A stretch of 64,000 nt of DNA, taken from the NCBI RefSeq assembly GCF_026212465.1, contig NC_080048.1, positions 40,886,375 through 40,950,374 on the forward strand. The letters run 5' to 3'. Origin of the DNA: Amaranthus tricolor (lineage: Eukaryota; Streptophyta; Magnoliopsida; Caryophyllales; Amaranthaceae). Shown one piece after another: positions 37,402-50,700 of this stretch (the first letter of the stretch is position 1; each line of letters opens with the position of its first letter). The translations under genes and the position numbers were made by a program. The notes under the pieces are model-generated. The model was given only the letters and a program-made list of their open reading frames with translations. It did no database searches and had not been told where the DNA came from.

Positions 37402-37941
37402 GAAAATTTGAATAAAATAAGATTATTTAACAACTTAATTCTAAAAATAAGCTTCGTGAAAACTTAATTTTCAAAATAAGCGTTCGTACATCCAAATCTA
37501 GTCTTGGAGTAAGTCGCTGTTACTAACAGCAAATGACAAAAAAAAAAAAAAAAAAATTTAAAGTCATAAGTCGTTACTAACAGCGACTTAGGGAGTTGAC
37601 TATTAACTCCTTAAGTCGTTGTTAGTAACAACGACTTTAAGGTTAACTGATCAACTTCTAAATCTCGTAGGTTGAAATGAAGAAGTAACTGAGAACTGAA
37701 AACTTAAAATTCATGAAGTCGCTGTTAGTAACAGCGACTTAAAAAAAAATTTTTATTTTTAATTTCGCTGTTTATAACAGCGATATATGACTGTTATTTT
37801 TTTTGTTCTTTCGCTGTTACTAACAGCGACTTATACCAAGCCTAGGTTTGGATGTATTGACGTTTATTTTGAGAATTAAAATTTCACGGAGCTTATTTTT
37901 GGAATTAATTTGTTAAATAATCTTATTTTATTCAAATTTTC
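37402..37941. mobile_element. Foldback MITE, Mutator-like, with six internal palindromes
   Basis: Inverted ends of about 110 bp both start GAAAATTTGAATAAAATAAG. Flanks TTAAATTCA (37393-37401) and TTAAAATTCA (37942-37951) are a likely 9-10-bp duplication with one extra A. The core carries near-perfect palindromes around TCGCTGTTACTAACAGCGA at about 37511, 37568, 37612, 37716, 37764 and 37810. The terminal motif GAAAATTTGAA is shared with the element at 21500-21878, so they form one family with different palindromes. Confidence 0.82.
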
Positions 37942-37951
37942 TTAAAATTCA

Positions 37952-38724
37952 CATATTTTTTGATCCTATGAATTTAGGAAATTATGTATTTGTTATTATA
38001 TGTATTCAATTACTTGATTTGAAATTTTGTTATATTTTAGATTATTACATTATTTAAAACGTTTCAGTTTACTTAATTTGAAATGTAATCATTGTAAACT
38101 TGTATCTACAATTTAAAAATCAAAAGCTTGATGAATATTTCGTCATGAGAAAATAAATGTTTGAAAAATTTCATATATTCCCCTCAATTAGTATAAACTA
38201 TTAGAAGATTCTTATTAGTTGAAATGTTAAAATATTTTATACAAATGAACGAAAATTATATAATATATCTTTTAAAAAAAATTTGAAGGAAATTTTTTTT
38301 TTGGACCTAGATCCAAATCTTAGGTTTTAGTCCAAAATTTTTAAACCCTATGGATTCGGGTCTAAATCCAATAAAAAATAGTGTCAAGATCTAAGTTTGA
38401 GCCCAATAAAGAATAGAGTATGGATCTGATCTAGCTAGACCCGACCCATATCTAACCCATGCCCATCCCTAAATGGAGGTACACAACCTTACTTATAAAA
38501 GAATGGGATTGTTGTGGAATTGGGATAAAAACCCTAAAAGAAGGGGATATAAATTTGGTAACAGATGTGAATTCAGATATTTTTGGAAGAAATCCACAGA
38601 ACATCTTTCGATTTTCACATATTTGACACTTGATCAGAGAACTCAACAAGCCCAGTGATAATTACACAAATAACCTAAAAAAGTGAATATAAAGGTTAAA
38701 GAAAGATAGCTATAGATAACTAAT
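37952..38724. other. Intergenic: 3' flank of copy 4 and end of the MAP3K gene
   Basis: AT-rich. 38484-38600 is homologous to 21350-21480 in the spacers (both contain gaatgggattgttgt and ataaaaaccctaaaagaagg), so it is the old downstream flank shared by the two paralogues. 38290-38470 has the gacccgaccca-type sequence found in dispersed plant repeats. The MAP3K 3' UTR must lie at the right end of this interval. Confidence 0.65.
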
Positions 38725-41700
38725 TTACAAAACTGTGTTAATATGGAGTGCCTTAAGTAATGAAGTAGCCATCTGCTTAACCAAGACTTGGCCACCGCCA
38801 CCCGATCTCTGCCCATCTCTTCGCTCCTCGATCAAATTTTGGAGCTTCTGGGGAAGATCATTTTTCACGATCAATTGTTTTGGTCGGGGATGATGCTCAT
38901 AAACAGCCTGCACAATAATGTAAACATGTATAAGTCAGAGAAATTAAATATATAAACCCCATCATCTTGAATCTTGATGCACAGCAAAAATACAGCAGCA
39001 ACATTCTCCTAAAATTAGAGTTCGCAGACATAAATCCCGTGCAAATGCACATCTATAGATCTTTGGCATCAATTCAACCATAGTCCAAATTTATGAATAC
39101 TTAATAACGCATCAACAGATAAGCCAAAATAGTTTTTATCATGTATACAAAAAGCATCATCATCAGAAGCACGATTGCCTGATACCGAATGGTATCAGAA
39201 TGTAGAAGCACAAAACCAAACCCCAGTAATAATTGAGAAGTCCCTACTGACCTACGATCCATTTCACAATCAATAATAATGCGTGCGTTTTAATTTGATT
39301 TTACCATAATCTAAAAGTCATGGATGATGACTCTTTCAATGAAGTTGAAGAGAACACAAGAGGTCGCTGATAGTTGAAAATGGAATATACTTCTGTAAGA
39401 ACACAAAGACCTTGGATTTTTACGGTACAGTATAATTTATCAAAATTTTGCTTCAAATTTCAGGAGATCCTTTCATAATTCATATGCACTCCATATTTTC
39501 AATTTTAAAGCATTAAACTCCGAACTGATGGAACTATATGATACCAGAATTCCACGAGAACAAGAAATCGTGACTGAAGTAGACATAATATGGTCACCAT
39601 AGAATTTAAGGCAGTGAGTTACGGGACTTGCAGCTTCTCAACAAATAATGTAATTGCTAATTTGAATCCTAATGATAATCAACAAAAAAAGGTAGGCATG
39701 CCACCAAGAAGAACACTGAAATACCTACATTTACTGGGAAATTAATAAAGCAGGAGAATAGCAAACCAAGCACTTCATTGTTTCTCTCAAAGCAGCTTTA
39801 AACATAAGCATACCATACTTTTTTAAATCAAGAAATAAAGTGTTAACCGCCAATAAAAATAATAAAAAAATCAGATTTTTCCAAAATCAAATGAAGAATC
39901 CAGATATGCAACACAAAGTAAAAATTGAATGGTCACGAATCCCACCTTGATTATCTTGAGCAAATTTAAACGAGCTATAGCATCCTGGTGATCTAGCTTT
40001 GCAACAAGCAATGGTGTCAAGCCATTGACAGCTAATGTTGTGTTTATCCGGGGTGATTTCCTGCATTTAGAAATATTATGACAGTTCCAGAACACTGCAG
40101 GACACCAGGATGCTTGCAAATATAAGCGCAGTAACTGCCAGGTGTCATCTAATATGAGAACTTGACATACACTTAGTTCTCATCGATTATGCATAAACTA
40201 GGAAAACTACAAAAAATGACCCAAATTCAAACTGTACTCGAAAGATAACGTGTCAAATATTTATTACCATGTCATAGTAACCTAAACTTCAATAAACCAG
40301 CATAAGAAAGGGCCAATCACCAGCTAATCCTGTGGCAGGCATTTGGGGTTATAAAGAATTATAGAATATCTGTCTCCAAGTTAGCTATAGGGCTCAAAAT
40401 TTCAAAGCTGGGCGTACTCCCAAGTCCCAAAAGACCAGCAATTGGAATCACAGTTAATCACCCACACTTTTCAACCATCAATTAGAATGCAGTATAGTGT
40501 TTGCCTGCTAGGACACATATATTGTGGAGCATGATGGAACATTATGATCCAATTAGAAGGCAAAAGGATTGAGTCCCGTATCAGTAATATGAGAGGCTAA
40601 AAAGCAAAAAATGACACAAAAAGGCCATATAATGAGCTCAAAGAAAACCATTCATTGTTTTAGTAGACTAGAAAAAAATTTATATGTGAATAATTTGTCT
40701 ACACTTACGAGATTTTAAAATCCCAAATGTCCTGAGAACCTCTAAAGAGTGTGTAAAAAGTTTTGGAGAATTCGGAACTGGGACCCAAGATAGTCCCGAG
40801 TACCCTATTTAGAAGGCTATAAGTCACGCTTTTGGGGTGTTTTGAGACTTTTTTATGCAATGTGAGATCGCACTATAGGAATCCTAATTGGTTCATCACG
40901 TGTCCTAGAAAACTATAATTGACACAAAGGAGGCCGAGTAATGAGTTCATAGAGCCCTTTTCATAGTGTGCGAAAAGTATTTATCCTAAATATCCTAATA
41001 AGAAGGATTTATTACCCCAAATACCTAGATAAGGATGTTTTATCGACCATATCATCTTGATAGGACCTATAAGTGTTAAAAAGGAATGGAGAAATATGAG
41101 CTAGGTTCGAAAAAGGACATGAAAACCCGATTTTAAAAGTTATAAATCTCACTTTCTTGGTAGCTTGAAATTTTTTCTGTGGCAAAGTACGAATGCAGTA
41201 TAGGAATCCTTGATGTGGCATCCCATGCCCTAGAAAACTAAAAATAATACCAAAAAGATCAATGATGAGCTCAAAGAGCTTTATTCTATGTCCAAGTAGA
41301 CGTACTTAAACATAAATGTGAGCAATTTGTTTACACTGAAGAGTTTTTAGCCTGTCAAATATTAAGAAATAAGCTCTAGATAGAGTGGGAAATGTTTTGA
41401 GAATTTTCGAGCCAGACATCGAGTCAGTCCCCGAGTACCCAATTTCAAAGGCTATTATTCACGTTTTCAGGGTGTTTTGGAAACTTTTTTTTTCCAATGT
41501 GAGGATGCAATATAGGAATCGTAATTGGGTTACCACGTGCCTTAGAAAACTATAAATGACACCAAGAAGGACACATACTTAGTACAATGAGCTCATTTCA
41601 TAGTGGGAAAAGTTGTCACCCTGAATATCATGATTAGGAGGTTTTATCACACAAAATATCGTGATAATAAGATTTTATCACCCTAAATCCTTAAAGTACC

Positions 41701-44700
41701 TATAAAGAGCGTGGAAAAAATTATGGAGGATTCAGAGTCACAATAGGTCATGAAAAACGCATTTCAAAGCCTACGAATCACGCCTTTTGAGTGCTTTAGA
41801 AAATTTTTGTAGCAACGTGAAAATGTAGTACAGGAATCCTCAGTGGGGCGTCGTATCCCCTAAAAAACATAAAATGACATAGAAAGGCCATAAGATGAGC
41901 TCAAAGAGCTCCATTCTATGTCTTAGTAAACAGAAAAAAAAAATTATTTGTGAATAATTTGTCTAAAAATACGAGGTTTTGCAATCCCAAATATCCCAAA
42001 AAAGCCTCTAAAGAGTGTGTGAAAAGTTTTGGAGAATTCGGAATTGGGACCCAAGATAGTCCCGAGTACCCTATTTAGAAGGCTACAAGTCACGCTTTTG
42101 GGGTGTTTTGAGACTTTTTTATGCAATGTGAGATCGCACTATAGGAATCCTAATTGGTTAAACACGTGTCCTAGAAAACTATAATTGACACAAAGGAGGC
42201 CGAAAAATGAGTTCATAGAGCCCTTTTCATAGGGTGCGAAAAGTATTTATCCTAAATATCCTAATAAGAAGGATTTATTACCCCAAATACCTAGATAAGG
42301 ATGTTTTATCGACCATATCATCTTGATAGGACCTATAAGTGTTAAAAAGGAATGGAGAAATATGAGCTAGGTTCGAAAAAGGACACGAAAACGCGATTTT
42401 AAAAGTTATAAATCTCACTTTCTTGGTAGCTTGAAATTTTTTCTGTGGCAAAGTACGAATGCAGTATAGGATTCCTTGATGTGGCATCCCATGCCCTAGA
42501 AAACTAAAAATAATACCAAAAAGATCAATGATGAGCTCAAAGAGCTTTATTCTATGTCCAAGTAGACGTACTTAAACATAAATGTGAGCAATTTGTTTAC
42601 ACTGAAGAGTTTTTAGCCTGTCAAATATTAAGAAATAAGCTCTAGATAGAGTGGGAAATGTTTTGAGAATTTTCGAGCCAGACATCGAGTCAGTCCCCGA
42701 GTACCCAATTTCAAAGGCTATTATTCACGTTTTCAGGGTGTTTTGGAAACTTTTTTTTGCAATGTGAGGATGCAATATAGGAATCGTAATTGGGTTACCA
42801 CGTGCCTTAGAAAACTATAAATGACACCAAGAAGGGCACCTACTTAGTACAATGAGCTCATTTCATAGTGGGAAAAGTTGTCACCCTGAATATCATGATT
42901 AGGAGGTTTTATCACACAAAATATCGTGATAATAAGATTTTATCACCCTAAATCCTTAAAGTACCTATAAAGAGCGTGGAAAAAATTATGGAGGATTCAG
43001 AGTCACAATAGGTCATGAAAAACGCATTTCAAAGCCTACGAATCACTCCTTTTGAGTGCTTTAGAAAATTTTTGTAGCAACGTGAAAATGTAGTACAGGA
43101 ATCCTCAGTGGGGCGTCGTATCCCCTAAAAAACATAAAATGACATAGAAAGGCCATAAGATGAGCTCAAAGAGCTCCATTCTATGTCTTAGTAAACAGAA
43201 AAAAAAAATTATTTGTGAATAATTTGTCTACAAATACGAGGTTTTGCAATCCCAAATATCCCAAAAAAGCCTCTAAAGAGTGTGTGAAAAGTTTTGGAGA
43301 ATTCGGAATTGGGACACAAGATAGTCCCGAGTACCCTATTTAGAAGGCTACAAATCACGCTTTTGGGGTGTTTTGAGACTTTTTTATGCAATGTGAGATC
43401 GCACTATAGGAATCCTAATTGGTTCATCACGTGTCCTAGAAAACTATAATTGACACAAAGGAGGCCGAAAAATGAGTTCATAGAGCCCTTTTCATAGGGT
43501 GCGAAAAGTCATCATCCTAAATATCCTAATAAGAAGGATTTATTACCCCAAATACCTAGATAAGGATGTTTTATCGACCATATCATCTTGATAGGACCTA
43601 TAAGTGTTAAAAAGGAATGGAGAAATATGAGCTAGGTTCGAAAAAGGACACGAAAACGCGATTTTAAAAGTTATAAATCTCACTTTCTTGGTAGCTTGAA
43701 ATTTTTTCTGTGGCAAAGTACGAATGCAGTATAGGATTCCTTGATGTGGCATCCCATGCCCTAGAAAACTAGAAAACTATAATTGACACAAAGGAGGCCG
43801 AATAATGAGTTCATAGAGCCCTTTTCATAGGGTGCGAAAAGTCATCATCCTAAATATCCTAATAAGAAGGATTTATTACCCCAAATACCTAGATAAGGAT
43901 GTTTTATCGACCATATCATCTTGATAGGACCTATAAGTGTTAAAAAGGAATGGAGAAATATGAGCTAGGTGCGAAAAAGGACACGAAAACGCGATTTTAA
44001 AAGTTATAAATCTCACTTTCTTGGTAGCTTGAAATTTTTTCTGTGGCAAAGTACGAATGCAGTATAGGATTCCTTGATGTGGCATCCCATGCCCTAGAAA
44101 ACTAAAAATAATACCAAAAAGATCAATGATGAGCTCAAAGAGCTTTATTCTATGTCCAAGTAGACGTACTTAAACATAAATGTGAGCAATTTGTTTACAC
44201 TGAAGAGTTTTTAGCCTGTCAAATATTAAGAAATAAGCTCTAGATAGAGTGGGAAATGTTTTGAGAATTTTCGAGCCAGACATCGAGTCGGTCCCCGAGT
44301 ACCCAATTTCAAAGCCTATTATTCACGTTTTCAGGGTGTTTTGGAAACTTTTTTTTGCAATGTGAGGATGCAATATAGGAATCGTAATTGGGTTACCACG
44401 TGCCTTAGAAAACTATAAATGACACCAAGAAGGGCACCTACTTAGTACAATGAGCTCATTTCATAGTGGGAAAAGTTGTCACCCTGAATATCATGATTAG
44501 GAGGTTTTATCACACAAAATATCGTGATAATAAGATTTTATCACCCTAAATCCTTAAAGTACCTATAAAGAGCGTGGAAAAAATTATGGAGGATTCAGAG
44601 TCACAATAGGTCATGAAAAACACATTTCAAAGCCAACAAATAACGCTTTTTGAGTGTTTTAGAAAATTTTTGTAGCAACGTGAAAATGTAGTACAGGAAT

Positions 44701-47700
44701 CCTCAGTGGGGCGTCGTATCCCCTAAAAAACATAAAATGACATAAAAAGGCCATAAGATGAGCTCAAAGAGCTCCATTCTATGTCTTAGTAAACAGAAAA
44801 AAAAAATTATTTGTGAATAATTTGTCTACAAATACGAGGTTTTCCAATGCCAAATATCCCAAAAAAGCCTCTAAAGAGTGTGTGAAAAGTTTTGGAGAAT
44901 TCGAAACAGGGACCCAAGATAGTCCCGAGTACCCCATTTAGAAGGCTATAAGTCACGCTTTTCGGGTGTTTCGAGACTTTTTTATGCAATGTGAGATCGC
45001 ACTATAGGAATCCTAATTGGTTCATCACGTGTCCTAGAAAACTATAATTGACACAAAGGAGGCCGAATAATGAGTTCAAAGAGCCCTTTTCATAGTGTGC
45101 GAAAAGTATTTATCCTAAATATCCTAATAAGAAGGATTTATTACCCCAAATACCTAGATAAGGATGTTTTATCGACCATATCATCTTGATAGGACCAATA
45201 AGTGTTAAAAAGGAATGGAGAAATAGGAGCTAGGTTCGAAAAAGGACATGAAAACCCGATTTTAAAAGTTATAAATCTCACTTTCTTGGTAGCTTGAAAT
45301 TTTTTCTGTGGCAAAGTACGAATGCAGTATAGGATTCCTTGATGTGGCATCCCATGCCCTAGAAAACTAAAAATAATACCAAAAAGATCAATGATGAGCT
45401 CAAAGAGCTTTATTCTATGTCCAAGTAGACGTAATTTAACATAAATGTGAGCAATTTGTTTACACTGAAGAGTTTTTAGCCTGTCAAATATTAAGAAATA
45501 AGCTCTAGATAGAGTGGGAAATGTTTTGAGAATTTTCGAGCCAGACATCGAGTCAGTCCCCGAGTACCCAATTTCAAAGGCTATTATTCACGTTTTCAGG
45601 GTGTTTTGGAAACTTTTTTTTGCAATGTGAGGATGCAATATAGGAATCGTGATTTGGTTACCACGTGCCTTAGAAAACTATAAATGACACCAAGAAGGAC
45701 ACATACTTAGTATAATGAGCTCGTTTCATAGTGGGAAAAGTTGTCACCCAGAATATCCTGATTAGAAGGTTTTATCACACAAAATATCGTGATAATAAGA
45801 TTTTATCACCCTAAATCCTTAAAGTACCTATAAAGAGCGTGGAAAAAATTATGGAGGATTCAGAATCACAATAGGTCATGAAAAACGCAGTTCAAAGCCT
45901 ACGAATCACGCTTTTTGAGTGTTTTAGAAAATTTTTGTAGCAACGTGAAAATGTAGTACAGGAATCCTCAGTGGGGCGTCGTATCCCCTAAAAACATAAA
46001 ATGACATAGAAAGGCCATAAGATGAGCTCAAAGAGCTCTATTCTATGTCTCAGTAAACAGAAAAAAAAAATTATTTGTGAATAATATGTCTACAAATACG
46101 AGGTTTTGCAATCCCAAATATCCCAAAAAAACCTCTAAAGAGTGTGAAAAGTTTTGGAGAATTCGGAACTGGGACCCAAGATAGTCCCGAATACCCTATT
46201 TAGAAGGCTATAAGTCACGCTTTAGGGGTGTTTTGAAACTTTTTTATGCAATATGAGATCGCACTATAGGAATCCTAATTGGTTCATCACGTGTCCTAGA
46301 AAACTATAATTGACACAAAGGAGGCCGAAAAATGAGCTCATAGAGCCCTTTTCATAGTGTGCGAAAAGTCATCATCCTAAATATCCTAATAAGAAGGATT
46401 TATTACCCCAAATACCTAGATAAGGATGTTTTATCGACCATATTATCTTGATAGGACCTATAAGTGTTAAAAAGGAATGGAGAAATATGAGCTAGCTTCG
46501 AAAAAGGACATGAAAACCCGATTTTAGAAGTTATAAATCTCACTTTCTTGGTAGCTTGAAATTTTTTCTGTGGCAAAGTACGAATGCAGTATAGGATTCC
46601 TTCATGTGGCATCCCATGCCCTAGAAAACTAAAAATAATACCAAAAAGATAAATGATGAGCTCAAAGAGCTTTATTAGATGTCCAAGTAGACGTACTTTA
46701 ACAAAAATGTGAGCAATTTGTTTACACTGAAGAGTATATAGCCTGTCAAATATTAAGAAATAAGCTCTAGATAGAGTGGGAAATGTTTTGAGAATTTTCG
46801 AGCCAGACATTGAGTCAGTCCCCGAGTACCCAATTTCAAAGGTATAATTCACGTTTTCAGGGTGTTTTGGAAAAGTTTTTTTGCAATGTGAGGATGCAAC
46901 ATAGGAATCGTGATTTAGTTACCACGTGCGTTAGAAAACTATAAATGACACCAAGAAGGACACATACTTAGTACAATGAGCTCGTTTCATAGTGGGAAAA
47001 GTTGTCACCCTGAATATCATGATTAGGAGGTTTTATCACACAAAATATCGTGATAATAAGATTTTATCACCCTAAATCCTTAAAGTACCTATAAAGAGCG
47101 TGGAAAAAATTATGGAGGATTCAGAGTCACAATAGGTCATCAAAAACGTAGTTCAAAGCCTACGAATCACGCTTTTTGAGTGTTTTAGAAAATTTTTGTA
47201 GCAACGTGAAAATGTAGTACAGGAATCCTCAGTGGGACGTCGTATCCCCTAAAAAACATAAAATGACATAGAAAGGCCATAAGATGAGCTCAAAGAGCTC
47301 TATTCTATGTCTTAGTAAACAGAAAAAAAAATTGATTTGTGAATAAATTGTTTACAAATACGAGGTTTTGCAATCCCAAATATCCCAAATAAACCTCTAA
47401 AGAGTGTGTGAAAAGTTTTGGAGAATTCGGAACTGGGACCTAAGATAGTCCCGAGTACCCTATTTAGAAGGCTATAAGTCACGCTTTTGGGGTGTTTTGA
47501 GACTTTTTTATGCAATGTGAGATCGCACTATAGGAATCCTAATTGGTTCATGTATCCCCTAAAAAACATAAAATGACATAGAAAGGCCATAAGATGAGCT
47601 CAAAGAGCTCTATTCTAAGTCTTAGTAAACAGAAAAAAAAAATTATTTGTGAATAATTTGTCTACAAATACGAGGTTTTGCAATCCCAAATATCCCAAAA

Positions 47701-50700
47701 AAACCTCTAAAGAGTGTGTGAAAAGTTTTGGAGAATTCGGAACTGGGACCCAAGATAGTCCCGAGTACCCTATTTAGAAGGCTATAAGTCACGCTTTTGG
47801 GGTGTTTTGAGACTTTTTATGCAATGTGAGATCGCACTATAGGAATCCTAATTGGTTCATCACGTGTCCTAGAAAACTATAATTGACACAAAGGAGGCCG
47901 AATAATGAGTTCATAGAGCCCTTTTCATAGTGTGCGAAAAGTCATCATCCTAAATATCCTAATAAGGAGGTTTTATTACCCTAAATACCCAGATAAGCAT
48001 GTTTATCACCTATATCATTTTGATAAGACTAATAAAGTGTGTAAAAAAGGAATGGAGAATAATGAGCTAGGTCCGAAAAAGGACCTAAAAACCCGATTTT
48101 AAAACTTATAAATCTCGCTTTCTTGATAGCTTGAAATTTTTTCTGTGGCAAAGTGCGAATGCAGTATAGGAATCCTTGATGTGGCATCCCGTGCCCTAGA
48201 AAACTAAAAATAATACCAAAAAGATCATATGATGAGATCAAAGAGCTCTATTCTATGCCCAAATAGACATACTTTATTATAAATTTAAGCAATTTATTTA
48301 CACTGAAGAGTTTTTGGCACGTCAAACATTAAGAAATAAGCTCTAAACAATGTGGGAAATGTTTTGAGAATTTATGAGCCAAGAATTGAGACGGTCCCCG
48401 AGTACCCAATTTCAAAGGCTATTGTTCACGTTTTGGAGGTTTTCAAAAACTTTTTTAGCAATGTGAAAATGCAATATAGGAATCTTAATTGGGTTACCAC
48501 ATGCCTCAGAAAACTATAAATGACACCAAGATACATACTTAGTACAATGAGCTCGTTTCATAGTGGGAAAAGTTGTCGCCCCGAATATCATGATTAGGAG
48601 GTTTTATCACACAAAATATCGTGATAATGAGATTTTATAACCCTAAATCCTTGAAGGACCTACAAAGAGTGGAAAAAGTTATGAGTCGAAATAGGTCTTA
48701 TGAAACCCATTTTAAAGCCTACGAATCACGTTTTTTAGAGTGTTTTGGAAAATTTTTGTGGCAATGAGAGAATGCAGTATAGGAATCCTCAGTGCGGCAT
48801 CATATGCCCTAAAACTTTTTATGCCCCATAGAACTATCAATGACACCATGTAGGCCACATAATAAGTTCAATAAGCTCATTTCATATTGGGAAAAGTTAT
48901 CACCTTGAGTATCCTAATTATCTTTATAGGACCTATAAAGAGCGTTAAAAAGTTAATGGAAAGTATTGAGCCAGGCCAAATACAAGACCTTAGAACCCCA
49001 CTTTAAAGCTTAAATCATGCTTTTGGGGTAATTTTGTGGCAATGTGAGAATGTTGTATAGGAATCCTTAATGGGTCATCTCATGCCCTAGAAAACTAAAA
49101 ATAACACCAAAAAGATCGCTTGATGAGCTTAAAGATTTTCATTCTATGTCCTAGTAGACAGACTTTATTGTATATTTGAGCAATTTGGCTACATTGCAGA
49201 GTTTTAGCACCCCAATAATAAGAAAGAACCTCTAAAGAATATGGGAAAGGTATTGGAGATTGTTAGAGAGGCATTTTGACAGTCCACAAGTACCTCATTT
49301 CAAAGGCTATATAATTCACATTTGAGACAATCCACGAGAGATCAATCAACTACAGACATCCACAACTAGACTAAATAACAATGGAGAGAGACAATCTCCT
49401 CTCTCAAACCTCTACTAGTGTTGAACCAATCCCTAGAACGACCATTCACCACTACGGAGAACCACAAGGAATCTAGGCAACCTTTCTTCCATTCACACCA
49501 TTTATTCGCAAAACCCTTGCAATTAATTATCTTGAATAAATAATATCTCAGCTCTAAACTTTCTCGAAGTATAACTTTAGATTTATTTCCTTGTCTCCTT
49601 TCCTATGTAAAATTTCCACCGCAGAACTGCATCGAAAATGTCGGTCCTACGTTTCCGAAAGTTATTAATTATTGTTTCTCGTTTCCGTTTCCGTTTCTCA
49701 TATCGTATCGAATTTCGTTTCGTGCAACATTGGTTTATCCCCCCAAATATCCTAAAAGAACCTCTAAAAAGTGTGGGAGAAGTTTTGGAGATTTCTAAAG
49801 CGGGTCTCGAGAATCGAGACATTCTAGCATACTGCATGGTTAGCTAGTCACGATTTCGGGGTGTTTTAGAAAATATTATGTAATGTGAGAATGCAATATA
49901 AAAAATCCTAAACTATAAATGATACTAAGAAGGCCACATGATGAGTAAAGAGTTCTTTTCATAGAGTGGAAAAGTTATCACCCAAAAAATCCTGACACAG
50001 AGGTTTTATCAACCCAAATATCCTAATTGAACCTATTAACTATTAAGTGTTTGGAAAAAGTTATAGGACCTATAAAGGTGGCTTTTAACACCTCTTTAAT
50101 CCTATTAGGTCCTATAAAGTGTAAGAAATATCGGAGAATATTGAGTCAGAACTTGAGATAGGTCCTTAGGGCCACATTTTAAAGGTTATAAGTCATGCTT
50201 TGGGGGTGTTTCTAAAAATGTTACGGCAATGTTATAATGCAATATAGGATTTGCCATTGGGTCATTACTTTCCCTAGAATACTATAAATCAAGAAGGCCA
50301 CATAATGAGCTCAAAGAGCCCCTTTTTATGTCTAAATTGACAAACCTAATTTTATATGTGAGCAATTTGACTAGAGTAAGAAGATTTTATCACCACAAAT
50401 ATCCTAATACGACCATTAAAGAGTAGGAAATGGTTTGTTGAACGAACCGGACCAAGAATTTTTTTCTAAGGTTATAATTCATGCATTTGGGTGTTTCCAA
50501 AATTTTTCATGGCAATGTGGGGATTTAATGATTTAGTTTTTGGAAACAAGTATTTCATTTCAAATTATGAATTTCAATTATGAAATCATAAATGAAGAAT
50601 TTGAGAATGACAAGGTTTGGGTAGTCATTCTCAAATTCTTAACTTTAACTACTTTAAAACGATGATGGAATTGGATTCAAATCCAAATTTGAAATTTTTT

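Noticed and set aside
45141..46852. Open frames of 135-149 codons in the satellite
   Set aside because: They are cut-down or extended versions of a frame that recurs with every repeat unit. They have no domain and lie in an intron.
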